Shown: positions 9,441 through 18,404 of the stretch, one piece after another
Numbering within the stretch: position 1 is the first letter of the stretch
How the letters are laid out: every line of letters starts with the position of its first letter
DNA from: Streptococcus sp. NPS 308
Lineage (GTDB): Bacteria; Bacillota; Bacilli; Lactobacillales; Streptococcaceae
Assembly: GCF_002355895.1 (NCBI RefSeq)
Contig: NZ_AP017652.1
Coordinates: 1,707,001-1,771,000 of the forward strand
Reading direction: 5' to 3'
Length of the DNA stretch: 64,000 bases
Position numbers and translations under genes: made by a program
Notes under the pieces: model-generated
The model's database searches: none
What the model saw: only the letters and a program-made list of their open reading frames with translations
What the model was told of the DNA's origin: nothing

Positions 9441-9785
9441 TTATTTTTCTGCAACAGCCACAGTGATGTGAGCTGTACGTTTGTTGATTGGTGAAGCTGA
9501 ACCTTTCGCACGTGGACGGAAACGTTTCATAGTTGGTCCTTCGTTTGCGAATGCTTCAGATACTACCAAGTTAGCTTTATCCAAACCAAAGTTGTTTTCA
9601 GCGTTAGCTACAGCTGAGTTCAAAACTTTCAAGATGATTTCAGCAGCTTTGTTTGGAGTGAATGTCAAGATTGCAATAGCATCGGCTACGCTTTTACCAC
9701 GGATATTGTCAAGAACAAGACGTGATTTACGAGGTGAAACACGTACTGTACGAGCCATTGCTTTAGCTGAAGTAATTTCTGCCAT
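9441..9785 (-). CDS. rplV: 50S ribosomal protein L22
   Basis: Exit-tunnel protein, 114 residues. The conserved [17 protein letters not shown] segment and the beta-hairpin tip region with [20 protein letters not shown] are present. That hairpin lines the macrolide site; its sequence shows no insertion or deletion of the kind seen in macrolide-resistant strains. Confidence 0.97.
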   Translation of the reverse strand: MAEITSAKAMARTVRVSPRKSRLVLDNIRGKSVADAIAILTFTPNKAAEIILKVLNSAVANAENNFGLDKANLVVSEAFANEGPTMKRFRPRAKGSASPINKRTAHITVAVAEK

Positions 9786-9796
9786 TTATGTTCTCC

Positions 9797-10078
9797 TTAT
9801 TTTCTACGTGTTTTCTTGTCGTCTGCAGCGTGACCTTTGTAAGTACGAGTTGGTGCAAATTCACCAAGTTTGTGACCTACCATGTCTTCTTGGATGTAAA
9901 CAGGTACGTGTTTACGTCCGTCATAAACTGCGATAGTATAACCAATGAAACTTGGGAAGATCGTTGAACGACGTGACCAAGTTTTGATAACTTTTTTCTT
10001 TTCGTCGTTAGCTTGAGCTTCAACTTTTTTCATCAAATGCTCATCGACGAAAGGTCCTTTTTTAAGACTGCGTCCCAT
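9797..10078 (-). CDS. rpsS: 30S ribosomal protein S19
   Basis: 30S head protein in complex with S13, 93 residues. It starts [19 protein letters not shown] and has the family core [30 protein letters not shown]. An upstream in-frame extension exists, but the S19 N-terminus and the AAGGAG site place the start at 10078. Confidence 0.97.
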
Positions 10079-10118
10079 TTTTATATTTTCTCCTTTAAAT
10101 GTTGTACCACAGCGGCTT

Positions 10119-10135
10119 GCGCTCACAAGGAGCGC
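10119..10135. repeat. Hairpin in the rpsS-rplB spacer
   Basis: Perfect stem GCGCTC-ACAAG-GAGCGC in the 102-base spacer between rplB and rpsS. No U-tract follows. It is one of several stems in otherwise short S10-operon spacers. Confidence 0.4.
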
Positions 10136-10180
10136 TACCGAGCTGGCGGATTATCTAGCGCTTATGCGACTAGTTTTAAA

Positions 10181-11014
10181 TTATTTCTCGTTGCGACGAC
10201 GAACGATAAGTTTGTCAGATTTCGCTTTCTTGTTACGAGTTTTAAGACCAAGAGCAGGTTTGCCCCATGGAGTAGATGGCGCTTTACGACCAACTGGTGC
10301 TTTACCTTCACCACCACCGTGTGGGTGATCGTTAGGGTTCATTACAGAACCACGAACTGTTGGGCGGATACCTTTCCAACGGCTACGTCCTGCTTTACCA
10401 AGGTTAACAAGTCCATGTTGTTCGTTTCCGACAACACCAACTGTTGCACGACAAGTTCCAAGAATCATTCGTACTTCGCCAGATTGAAGACGAACAAGAA
10501 CATATTTACCTTCTTGACCCAATACTTGAGCAGAAGCTCCAGCTGCACGCACCAATTCTCCACCACGACCTGGTTTCAACTCGATGTTGTGGATCAAAGT
10601 ACCAACTGGGATGTTAGCAAGTGGAAGTGCGTTTCCGACTTTGATATCTGCTTCTGGACCTGAAACGATACGTTGACCAACTTCAAGACCTTTTGGAGCG
10701 ATGATGTATGCTTTCACACCGTCAGTGTAGTGTACAAGAGCGATGTTTGCAGAACGGTTTGGATCGTACTCGATTGTTTTAACAACAGCTTCAACGTTGT
10801 CTTTGTTACGTTTGAAGTCAACCAAACGGTAGAAACGTTTGTGTCCACCACCTTGGTGACGAACTGTGATACGACCGTTGTTGTTACGACCAGCCTTGCT
10901 CTTCAATGCAACAAGCAATGATTTTTCAGGAGTGCTTGTTGTGATTTCAGCGAAATCCAAAGAAGTCATATTACGGCGACCGTTTGTTGTTGGTTTATAA
11001 ACACGAATTCCCAC
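10181..11014 (-). CDS. rplB: 50S ribosomal protein L2
   Basis: Primary 23S rRNA-binding protein required for subunit association and peptidyl-transferase assembly, 277 residues. Starts [17 protein letters not shown] and has the conserved C-terminal block [21 protein letters not shown], including the invariant histidine region. Located between rplW and rpsS. Confidence 0.98.
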   Translation of the reverse strand: MGIRVYKPTTNGRRNMTSLDFAEITTSTPEKSLLVALKSKAGRNNNGRITVRHQGGGHKRFYRLVDFKRNKDNVEAVVKTIEYDPNRSANIALVHYTDGVKAYIIAPKGLEVGQRIVSGPEADIKVGNALPLANIPVGTLIHNIELKPGRGGELVRAAGASAQVLGQEGKYVLVRLQSGEVRMILGTCRATVGVVGNEQHGLVNLGKAGRSRWKGIRPTVRGSVMNPNDHPHGGGEGKAPVGRKAPSTPWGKPALGLKTRNKKAKSDKLIVRRRNEK

Positions 11015-11031
11015 GATATTTCCTCCTTAGA

Positions 11032-11328
11032 TTATTCAGCTTCAGCAGCAAACAACTCGATTGCTTTTGAATCAGCTGTAAGTGTGATGATAGCTTTTTT
11101 AGTTTTGTTAGTAAAACCAGTGTAACGTCCAACACGTTTTGCTTTTGGTTTTACGTTGATTGTGTTAACGTTGGCAACTTTAACACCTTCGAAAGCAGCT
11201 TCAACAGCTTGCTTGATCAAAAGTTTGTGTGCACGAGTGTCAACTTCAAATACATATTTTCCTGCTTCAAGTTGAGCCATTGAGCTTTCAGTGATAACAG
11301 GTTTTTTGATAACATCATACAAATTCAT
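11032..11328 (-). CDS. rplW: 50S ribosomal protein L23
   Basis: Tunnel-exit protein contacted by trigger factor and SRP, 98 residues. Starts [17 protein letters not shown]; the RNA-binding loop ([26 protein letters not shown]) is intact. Its start codon overlaps the last base of the rplD stop region, so translation is probably coupled to L4. Confidence 0.97.
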
Positions 11329-11951
11329 TATGCAAGAACCTCCTCGATTTTAGAGATAGCTGCTTGTGTGACAAGAAGTTTGTCGCTATTTGCGATGTCA
11401 AGAACACTTGCAGTTGTAGCAGTTGCAACTTTCACGTTTGGAAGGTTACGAGCTGAAAGAGCTGCGAATTCATTTCCTTCTTCAAGGATAACAAGAACTT
11501 TAGAATCGATGCTCAATGCTGCAAGAACTTTTGCAAATTCAGCAGTTTTTGGAGCTGTAAATGAAAGAGCGTCTACAGCTACGAATTTGTTTTCAGCAAC
11601 TTTTTCAGAGTAAACTGATTTAAGAGCTAGGCGACGAACTTTTTGTGGAAGTTTGTAGCCGTATGAACGTGGAGTTGGTCCGAAGACAACACCACCACCA
11701 CGCCATTGTGGTGAGCGGATAGAACCTTGACGAGCACGTCCAGTTCCTTTTTGACGCCATGGTTTGCGTCCACCACCTGATACTGCAGAGCGGTTTTTAA
11801 CAGCGTGTGTTCCTTGACGAAGGCTTGCGCGTTGGCTGATGATCACATCAAACACAACTGATTCATTTGGTTCGATACCAAATACTGCATCGTTAAGAAC
11901 AACTTGGCCAGCTTCTTTACCAGTTTGGTCAAATAATGTTACGTTTGCCAT
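11328..11951 (-). CDS. rplD: 50S ribosomal protein L4
   Basis: Large-subunit protein lining the exit tunnel, 207 residues. The extended loop with [19 protein letters not shown] (around residues 60-80) reaches the macrolide-binding region and shows the wild-type [10 protein letters not shown] core. In E. coli L4 also represses the S10 operon; whether the leader here responds to L4 is unknown. Confidence 0.97.
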
Positions 11952-11975
11952 TGTGACTGATTTCCCCTTTCTTTA

Positions 11976-12602
11976 TTATTTACCAGCTTTAACTGCTGAT
12001 TTGATAGTGATAAGAGATTTCTTAGCACCTGGTACGTTACCTTTGATAAGGATAACGTTCTTTTCTGGAACAACTTGTACAACTTCTAGGTTTTGAATTG
12101 TTACGCGGTCGCCACCCATACGTCCTGCAAGGTTTTTACCTTTGAATACGCGGTTAGGTGCAACAGGTCCCATAGAACCTGGACGACGGTGGTAACGAGA
12201 ACCGTGAGCCATTGGTCCACGTGATTGTCCGTGGCGTTTAATAACACCTTGGAAACCTTTACCTTTAGAAGTACCAGTTACGTCAACAACGTCTCCAGCT
12301 GCGAATGTTTCAACTGTGATTTCAGCACCAACTTCCAAGCCTTCAACGTTTTTGAATTCACGAATGAAGCGCTTAGGAGCCGTGTTAGCTTTTGCTACAT
12401 GTCCTTTAGCAGGTTTGTTGCTCAATACTTCACGTTTGTCATCGAAACCAACTTGGATAGCGTTGTATCCGTCTGTTTCTACAGTTTTAACTTGAAGAAC
12501 AACGTTTGGAGTTGCTTCAATAACTGTTACAGGGATCAATTCGCCAGCTTCAGTGAAGATTTGAGTCATTCCCACTTTTTTCCCTAAGATTCCTTTTGTC
12601 AT
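11976..12602 (-). CDS. rplC: 50S ribosomal protein L3
   Basis: Early-assembly large-subunit protein near the peptidyl-transferase centre, 208 residues. Starts [21 protein letters not shown] and carries the family signature [23 protein letters not shown] and the central [22 protein letters not shown] loop. The 82-base spacer to rpsJ has a short stem around the AACGAGCG...TGCTC sequence. Confidence 0.97.
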
Positions 12603-12684
12603 GAGAAAATAGTTCCTTTTCTATATTTTTTATTCAAAAAGTTTTTAACGAGCGTTTTTCATGCTCAAGGTTTCAAACTTTGGA

Positions 12685-12993
12685 TTAAAGTTTGATTTCT
12701 ACGTTTACACCACTTGGAAGATCCAATTTCATCAACGCATCAACTGTTTTTTGAGTTGGGTTAACGATATCGATCAAACGTTTGTGTGTACGCATTTCAA
12801 ATTGTTCGCGAGAGTCTTTGTATTTGTGAGTCGCACGAATGATTGTGTAGAGGCTACGCTCAGTTGGAAGTGGGATTGGACCCGCAACTTGTGCACCTGT
12901 ACGAGTAGCTGATTCTACGATTTTTGCAGCCGCTGTGTCAAGCGTACGGTGTTCGTAAGCTTTCAAACGGATACGGATTTTTTTGTTTGCCAT
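12685..12993 (-). CDS. rpsJ: 30S ribosomal protein S10
   Basis: First gene of the S10 operon. S10 is a 30S head protein and also the NusE antitermination factor. The 102-residue sequence starts [19 protein letters not shown] and contains the [14 protein letters not shown] signature; the tip loop linked to tetracycline/tigecycline sensitivity ([16 protein letters not shown]) looks wild type. A strong AAAGGAG site precedes the ATG. Confidence 0.97.
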
Positions 12994-13019
12994 CTTTTTC
13001 TCCTTTTCGTCTATTTAAG

Positions 13020-13186
13020 ATAATAGGCTAGCTCCACAAGAAAACCGACGCGCGTTGCGTGGCAATGCAACCGAGCGTGTCGCAACCTCTTGCATCAAAG
13101 CTAAAGCTGTAATTTACAGCACCATAATAGAATAACACAAAGCCCCTGCGATTGCAAGGGATTTGTGAGCTTTTTTTCGTTTTTTT
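13020..13186 (-). promoter_or_regulatory. S10 operon promoter and structured leader
   Basis: On the minus strand: -35 TTGCAA (13152-13157), 17-base spacer, -10 TATTCT (13129-13134) preceded by TGT, i.e. an extended -10. The roughly 130-base leader contains a long imperfect stem pairing CGACACGC with GCGCGTCG and GGTTGC with GCAAC. A second copy of this whole segment lies at 14010-14160. The hairpin CCCCTGC/GCAAGGG over the -35 is also read as a terminator-like element on the plus strand, but no plus-strand gene feeds it. Confidence 0.75.
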
Positions 13187-13249
13187 ACTAACCTAAGTTA
13201 CTAGAGTATGTTCTGATCCTCTTTCGTAAATAAAACATAGTTTGACAAT

Positions 13250-13663
13250 TTACCCATTTTTGGGGGTGGCGATAAAGATAGATACTGTCTGATCTGGATC
13301 ATATTTTTCAAAATCAATACTATACTGACGTTGCAGTTCTCTTGCTTCTTCTGCCTGCCAAATTTGTTGCCAGGTATGGAGAAACCCTTTTGAATCACTT
13401 GTATCCACCTCAAATACTTGGTAGGTTTGTTCTGAAGTGTCAAAATCCCAGTCTTCTTTATCGGATAGACTACAGAGCGACAAGCTGTAATCCCCCTTGT
13501 AGTCGCTGACATAATCATGATAGACTGCATAAATCGGAAGCCCTTGGGCAAATGCCTCCTCTACTTCTTTCTGGTGCTCCTGCCATAGATGGCTAATTTT
13601 TTCCATCATGTTTGGATCTTGGAAATTATTTGTAGAGATACTACTGATTATTTTTAAAAACAT
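13250..13663 (-). CDS. Stand-alone GyrI-like / AraC effector-binding-domain protein
   Basis: Predicted 137-residue soluble protein. The arrangement G-LPIYAVYHDYVSDYKGDYSLSLC followed later by YQVFEVDTSDSKGF-HTWQQIW and a closing IDFEKYDP-QTVSIFIA is typical of the GyrI-like small-molecule-binding fold (SOUL/AraC_E_bind superfamily) without a DNA-binding domain. The start at 13663 has AGGAG at ideal distance; an upstream ATG adds 15 residues without a good site. It lies between the two copies of the S10 leader, so the relic promoter at 14101-14129 may drive it. Ligand unknown. Confidence 0.7.
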   Translation of the reverse strand: MFLKIISSISTNNFQDPNMMEKISHLWQEHQKEVEEAFAQGLPIYAVYHDYVSDYKGDYSLSLCSLSDKEDWDFDTSEQTYQVFEVDTSDSKGFLHTWQQIWQAEEARELQRQYSIDFEKYDPDQTVSIFIATPKNG

Positions 13664-13934
13664 TCCTTCGCTCCTTTTACTTTCACTTCTAAGGTGACTG
13701 ACTAGCAATCAACCTCAGCTCTAAACTTTCTAGCTACCAAGAGGCTAATTCACGCAACAAAATGAAATAGCATTCTTTGCGTATAGGATATATCACACCA
13801 TTCACTATCATCTCCCTTTTCCCAGAAAAAACGGTGCCTATAACAAACAAAACGTTCAATTTACCGGTCTCAACCAGAGCTGAAAAACAATGCAGGCTTC
13901 AACCAAGACCATCCTTCCAATTCTTATTGATATA
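13664..13934. other. Non-coding stretch upstream of the GyrI-like gene
   Basis: About 270 bases without a convincing ORF or RNA on either strand. It must hold the 5' leader of the GyrI-like gene if that gene is transcribed from the duplicated S10-type promoter further upstream. Confidence 0.4.
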
Positions 13935-14160
13935 GTCTGGAAAGTTTTTAACGAACATTTTTTGTGCTCAAGTCTAAGACATAAAGGGATTCAAACTCAA
14001 AGCAAAAATAGGAAATCGACGCGCGTTGTGTGGCAGTGTATCCAATCGTGGTCACAACCTCTTGCATCACAGCTAAAGATGTGATTTACAGCACCACGGT
14101 AGAATAACACAAAGCCCCTGCGATTGCAAGGGATTTGTGAGCTTTTTCCGTTTTTTTTAA
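13935..14160 (-). repeat. Relic second copy of the S10 promoter/leader, lacking rpsJ
   Basis: 14012-14155 is about 85-90% identical by eye to 13041-13186: it keeps the -35 TTGCAA (14124-14129), 17-base spacer, -10 TATTCT (14101-14106) and the GCAAGGG hairpin exactly. The part nearer 13940-14000 (AGTTTTTAACGAACATTTTT...GCTCAAG) resembles the rpsJ-rplC spacer at 12636-12670 (AGTTTTTAACGAGCGTTTTT...GCTCAAG). So the copy once included spacer, rpsJ and leader, and rpsJ has been lost. Confidence 0.75.
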
Positions 14161-14230
14161 GATGAAACTGTTTTCTCTTTTTATCTTTCCAAAATTACGG
14201 ATTTACATCTATAAAAAACTACCTTTTCTT

Positions 14231-14857
14231 CTATATAATATGTGTCATTTTGACCTTGAATGTATCTTCTGATTGATCTACTAAAATGTCCGCTTTAGAC
14301 TCGGTTTCTCTATAGTATCGCAGATACTGCTCCCGTCTCATCTGATGGCTAGCTAATACAAAAGATGCATCGCGATTTCTCATAGTCGTATCTCGAGCTA
14401 AGCGCCTCTTTAATTCGGTCTCCTCATCCGTGTAGAAACAGATGGTTTTGTCAAAGAGTTCCTTGGGAAGAAAACCCACGGACATCCCTTCAACAATAAG
14501 AATTGGCTTTGCTCCAGACAAGACCTCGCTAGCCTTCCAAGGTTCATCAATCGTCAAGATGTCCATGCCTGCCTGCAAGGCGAGAATATCTCTCTGTAAA
14601 CTTGCTAGTTCATGCGCCACTGGCAGACAAGCCGTCACCTTTTGATCTGGCGCTTGCTTTGGTACTACCAGGTGACGTTCTGAGGTGATATAGGGATCTG
14701 TTTCTAGTAAATTTACTGTAGTAGAATCTAGGGCTTGATGTAATTCCTGTGCAAAGGTTGATTTACCTGAAGCCCCATGACCGTAGATCCCCAGCGTCCT
14801 AATTCTTCCCGTTTCGATCTCTGAAACCAGTTGTTCTATCAGGTCTTTTTTCTTCAT
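14231..14857 (-). CDS. P-loop kinase of the uridine kinase / PRK superfamily
   Basis: Predicted cytoplasmic ATP-dependent kinase, 208 residues. Walker A GIYGHGASGKST lies at residues 23-34; LTIDEPW and PILIVEGMSV follow, then an R-rich lid (LKRRLARDTTMRNRD) typical of nucleoside/shikimate-type kinases. The start overlaps the nrdG stop as ATGA, so it is translationally coupled to the anaerobic ribonucleotide reductase activase. A nucleoside salvage role is suggested by superfamily and context only; the substrate cannot be told from sequence. Confidence 0.75.
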   Translation of the reverse strand: MKKKDLIEQLVSEIETGRIRTLGIYGHGASGKSTFAQELHQALDSTTVNLLETDPYITSERHLVVPKQAPDQKVTACLPVAHELASLQRDILALQAGMDILTIDEPWKASEVLSGAKPILIVEGMSVGFLPKELFDKTICFYTDEETELKRRLARDTTMRNRDASFVLASHQMRREQYLRYYRETESKADILVDQSEDTFKVKMTHII

Positions 14858-15450
14858 TCTCTCTTCACCTGCTCATAGCTTTCTTTTCCGTCATTAAGCT
14901 TGTCCCAAATCACCACTTGCCCACTTTTGAGGGATTTTTGCACATCGATAATCCGTTGATTGGACGAACCTCGAAACTGGAGCATAAGATTGCGTTTGCT
15001 TTTATCATACCGTCCATCGACAAGGATGTCAATCAATGATAAGAGTTCCAGTTTATCTGGAGTCTCCAGCATCATTTCTTCCCAAGTGTAGCCCGTCCAG
15101 GACCAGATGTCTTTGTCTGGCAATTCCTTTCGAATGCGCTTAACGAGCGGCAAGAGGATACCTGTATTGAGAAATGGTTCTCCTCCTAGCAAGGTCAAAC
15201 CTTGAACATAGGGTTGGGCAAGGTCTGTCATAATCTGTTCTTCTAATTCTGGCGTATAGGGAATGCCTGCGTTGAAAGACCAAGTCGCAACATTATAGCA
15301 CCCCTCGCAGTGAAACATGCAACCTGATACATAGAGAGAGTTGCGCACACCTTCTCCATCGACAAAGTTAAAGGCCTTATAATCAATGATCCGCCCTTTA
15401 CTAAGTTCCTCACTTTTCCATTCACCTGGTTTTGGTGTATTCCATGTCAT
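14854..15450 (-). CDS. nrdG: Anaerobic ribonucleoside-triphosphate reductase activating protein
   Basis: Radical-SAM enzyme that installs the glycyl radical on NrdD under anaerobiosis. The 4Fe-4S motif C44-x3-C48-x2-C51 (SGCMFHCEGC) is intact, followed by the SAM-binding GGE motif (LTLLGGEPF). 198 residues, normal length. It lies downstream of nrdD, separated by two small genes, and overlaps the next gene by 4 bases. Confidence 0.96.
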   Translation of the reverse strand: MTWNTPKPGEWKSEELSKGRIIDYKAFNFVDGEGVRNSLYVSGCMFHCEGCYNVATWSFNAGIPYTPELEEQIMTDLAQPYVQGLTLLGGEPFLNTGILLPLVKRIRKELPDKDIWSWTGYTWEEMMLETPDKLELLSLIDILVDGRYDKSKRNLMLQFRGSSNQRIIDVQKSLKSGQVVIWDKLNDGKESYEQVKRE

Positions 15451-15454
15451 CCTT

Positions 15455-15955
15455 TTACTCCAAATCTATCCAGTAACGTTCTACACCATTGCGAACATCC
15501 TCAAACACCCCACCATTAGCTAAGATAACAGCTCGGCTTGCTGGATTTTCTGTGCTACAAGTCACTAAAGCTCGTTTAATATTCTTTCCCTTAGCAACTT
15601 GTAGACCTTGTCGGAGGGATTCTTTCGCATAACCCTTACCTCTTTCAGAGGGGCGGATGGAGTAGCCAATATGTCCACCTTCTTCCAATAAGAAGTCATT
15701 GAGACACAAGCGGATATTGAGAAATCCTACAGCTTGACCATCTATCGAAAAAGCGACTAACTGAATATCAGGCACCCACCCTTCAGGCAAATTAATCCCC
15801 ATTTCATGATCTTGATTGTTTTTTAACCACTCTTCATAAACAAAATTGTTGGCGTTCCAAAACCCGCCATCGTGGGCTGATTGAGTCTGTTCAAACTCTG
15901 CCATCATCTCTAAAACTGTTTCTTTATCTGCCAATATCGGTCTGCGTAGTTCCAT
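15455..15955 (-). CDS. GNAT-family N-acetyltransferase
   Basis: Predicted acetyl-CoA-dependent acetyltransferase, 166 residues. The acetyl-CoA loop is visible as SIRPSERGKGYAKESL (motif A, R/Q-x-x-G-x-G/A), preceded by VAFSIDGQAVGFLNIR and followed by the ALVTCSTENPASRAVILANGG motif. Start at the ATG at 15955 (MELRRPILADKE); a longer frame lacks a good site. Four bases separate it from nrdG, so it is part of the nrd operon. Substrate unknown. Confidence 0.85.
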   Translation of the reverse strand: MELRRPILADKETVLEMMAEFEQTQSAHDGGFWNANNFVYEEWLKNNQDHEMGINLPEGWVPDIQLVAFSIDGQAVGFLNIRLCLNDFLLEEGGHIGYSIRPSERGKGYAKESLRQGLQVAKGKNIKRALVTCSTENPASRAVILANGGVFEDVRNGVERYWIDLE

Positions 15956-15975
15956 ATTCCCATCCCACCTAAGAG

Positions 15976-16001
15976 AAAAGTGAGAGCAGACTCTCACTTT
16001 T
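15976..16001 (-). terminator. Terminator/attenuator after the 46-aa gene
   Basis: Perfect stem AAAAGTGAGAG-CAGA-CTCTCACTTTT that overlaps the stop codon of the 46-aa gene; on the minus strand it runs into TTTTCTCTT. Placed between nrdD plus the small gene and the GNAT-nrdG part, it could lower expression of nrdG relative to nrdD. Confidence 0.7.
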
Positions 16002-16140
16002 ATTTTTTCTTGCTCTTGTTTAAAAACTGTTCTCTGAGGTTGAGCAAGCGTTCTTTTTTACCTGTCCCACCTTTCGAGTGTTTCTCGTGATAACGGGTCA
16101 CTTGTGCGCGTCCCTTATCGTCTAATTGGTATTTCCCCAT
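16000..16140 (-). CDS. Small basic protein between nrdD and nrdG (46 aa)
   Basis: Not in most automatic calls because of its size. It begins MGKYQLDDKGRAQVTRYHEK and ends LNKSKKK; 46 residues, lysine- and arginine-rich, no membrane segment or cysteine. The start lies 11 bases after the nrdD stop, preceded by an AGGA-type ribosome binding site (AGAAGGAAACGC). I recall the same small gene at this position in the pneumococcal nrd operon. Function unknown; position suggests a link with anaerobic nucleotide reduction. Confidence 0.8.
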   Translation of the reverse strand: MGKYQLDDKGRAQVTRYHEKHSKGGTGKKERLLNLREQFLNKSKKK

Positions 16141-16151
16141 TGCGTTTCCTT

Positions 16152-18359
16152 CTAATTTGTTACTTCATGTCCGGCTGTTTTAATAGTTGAACCGTTCATG
16201 TGTTTGACACGCGCAGCGATTTCCTTGTGGCGTCCATTAACCATCGGACGCGCTTGAGGATTTCCCAGATAACCACACGTACGTTTGACCACATCTACTG
16301 TTTTAGGGTCGCTATTGCCACAGTTGGGACAAGCAAAGCCTCGCTCAGTTGGTTCAAAATCCCCTTCAAAGTCACACTTGTAGCAACGATCAATCGGAGT
16401 ATTGGTCCCTAGATAGCCGACACGGTCATAGGCATAGTCCCAAACAGCTTCCAAGGCTTTAGGATTTTGTTGAAGAACTGGATACTCACAATAATGGATG
16501 AAACCACCTGACGCACCTGCTTCTGGGTAAACTTTCTCAAAGTCTAATTTTTCAAACGGTGTTGGATTTTTACGAACATCGTAGTGGAACGAGTTGGTGT
16601 AGTATTCCTTGTCCGTGATGTCCGGAATAGAGCCGAACTTCTCTGTATCCAAGCGACAGAAGCGGTCTGTCAGACTTTCAGACGGTGTGGAGTAGATAGA
16701 GAAATGGTAACCATATTGGTCAGACCACTCTTCCACACGACGTTTCATATCGCGAATGATATCCAGTGTGAATTCCTTGGCTTCAAGATTGCTTTCCCAG
16801 CTGTTTCCAAAGAAGACCGTCGCCACTTCGTACAAACCGATGTAGCCCAGCGAAACTGTTGCACGGCGATTCTTAAAGAGTTGGTCAACACTTTCTTCTT
16901 TTCCAAGACGGCGGCCAAAGGCTCCGTACTGATAAAGGATAGGGGCATTCGCTGGTGTTGCTTCCTTGGTACGTTCAACACGGTAAACCAAAGCATCTTC
17001 TGCGATGTTCATACGTTCATTGAAGATTTCCCAAAACTTATTCAGATCCCCTTCAGACTCGAGGGCGATACGAGGTAAATTGACTGTCACAACACCTAGA
17101 TTCATCCGACCTGAATTGACCTCAACACCATTTTCATCTTTCCAGCCTTGGAGGAAAGAACGGCATCCCATAGGAACCTTGAAAGAGCCAGTCAGTTCGA
17201 TAATCTTATCATAGGACAAGACATCTGGGTACATCCGCTTGGTTGCACACTCAAGAGCCAACTGTTTGATGTCGTAGTTAGGTGAACCTTCCTCTAAGTT
17301 GAGTCCTCTTTTTAGCGTAAAGATGAGTTTAGGGAAGATAGCTGTACGGTGTTCTGAACCAAGTCCCTTGATACGAATGGTCAAGATAGCTTTTTGAATT
17401 TCCCGCTCAAAACGACTAGTTCCTAGACCAAAACCGAGTGAAGTAAAAGGTGTTTGTCCATTTGAAGTGAAGAGGGTGTTGATTTCATACTCGAGAGATT
17501 GCATGGCATCGTAGATGTCTTTTTGGGTTTTCTTCCAAGCGTAATCTTCCCGTTTGTCAGGCAAGACCCACTCTTCCGCATCCTTGAGGTGCTTTTGATA
17601 ATTCTTCTCCGCATAAGGCGCCAAGACTTCATCGATACGGTCAGCTGAACAGCCCCCGTACTGACTAGAAGCAACATTGGCGATGATTTGTGAAATCTGA
17701 GCTGTCGCAGTCTGGATAGACTTGGGACTCTCTACCTCTGCATTTCCAATCTTAAAACCATTTTCCAGCATGCCTTTAAAATCAATCAAACAGCAGTTGG
17801 TCATCGGAGTGTAGGGGCTGTAGTCCAAGTCATGATAGTGGATATCCCCTTTTTGGTGAGCATTAGCTACGTGCTTAGGAAGCATTTGTAGCCCGATCGA
17901 CTTCCCAACAATCCCTGCTGTCAAATCACGCTGGGTGTTGAAGACATCGCTGTCTTTATTGGCATTTTCATTGACAACTGCTTGATCTTTATTGAGAAGT
18001 TTATGGATACTAAAGTTGATATCTGTCGCTTTTGAGCGCTCAAAATCCCTTTGTGTCCGATAAGTGATATACTCCTCAGCCAAGGCATATTCTTTGGCTT
18101 CAAGGAGTTCATGTTCTACGACATTTTGAATTTCGTAAATCTTGACACCTTGAGGGAAGCGGCTGTGAATTTCAGTCACGATTCTTTCAACTAGACCATT
18201 TAGGCGTTTTTCTACTAGAGGCGTAACGTCCATAACCTTTTCCGCCGCCTTGTGGAGAGCCTTGTCAATCTTGTCTACATCAAACACCACACGCCTACCA
18301 TCTCGTTTTTCAACGAACAAGGTGGGAACGGTTGCAAGCTTTTCTTCTAATACAATCAT
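16152..18359 (-). CDS. nrdD: Anaerobic (class III) ribonucleoside-triphosphate reductase
   Basis: Reduces NTPs to dNTPs in the absence of oxygen with a glycyl radical made by NrdG. An N-terminal ATP-cone (LFVEKRDGRRVVFDVDKIDKA) precedes the ten-stranded barrel. The C-terminus has the structural zinc site (CYKC...CPNC) and the glycyl-radical segment KRTCGYLGNPQARP, 40 residues from the end. About 735 residues, full length. Two ATGs six bases apart are possible; the downstream one (MIVLEEKL) has better spacing to AGAG. Behind a promoter overlapped by NrdR-like boxes. Confidence 0.97.
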   Translation of the reverse strand: MIVLEEKLATVPTLFVEKRDGRRVVFDVDKIDKALHKAAEKVMDVTPLVEKRLNGLVERIVTEIHSRFPQGVKIYEIQNVVEHELLEAKEYALAEEYITYRTQRDFERSKATDINFSIHKLLNKDQAVVNENANKDSDVFNTQRDLTAGIVGKSIGLQMLPKHVANAHQKGDIHYHDLDYSPYTPMTNCCLIDFKGMLENGFKIGNAEVESPKSIQTATAQISQIIANVASSQYGGCSADRIDEVLAPYAEKNYQKHLKDAEEWVLPDKREDYAWKKTQKDIYDAMQSLEYEINTLFTSNGQTPFTSLGFGLGTSRFEREIQKAILTIRIKGLGSEHRTAIFPKLIFTLKRGLNLEEGSPNYDIKQLALECATKRMYPDVLSYDKIIELTGSFKVPMGCRSFLQGWKDENGVEVNSGRMNLGVVTVNLPRIALESEGDLNKFWEIFNERMNIAEDALVYRVERTKEATPANAPILYQYGAFGRRLGKEESVDQLFKNRRATVSLGYIGLYEVATVFFGNSWESNLEAKEFTLDIIRDMKRRVEEWSDQYGYHFSIYSTPSESLTDRFCRLDTEKFGSIPDITDKEYYTNSFHYDVRKNPTPFEKLDFEKVYPEAGASGGFIHYCEYPVLQQNPKALEAVWDYAYDRVGYLGTNTPIDRCYKCDFEGDFEPTERGFACPNCGNSDPKTVDVVKRTCGYLGNPQARPMVNGRHKEIAARVKHMNGSTIKTAGHEVTN

Positions 18360-18404
18360 ATCCATGCTCTTTTCTAAAATATTGTTGAATTGTTTATATT
18401 CAGT

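Noticed and set aside
13140..13186. Plus-strand terminator-like hairpin with T-run at both S10 leader copies
   Set aside because: No plus-strand gene upstream in either copy; the sequence is explained by the minus-strand promoter region.
13201..13551. 116-aa minus-strand ORF overlapping the GyrI-like gene
   Set aside because: A shadow frame of the GyrI-like gene, without RBS or recognisable motifs.
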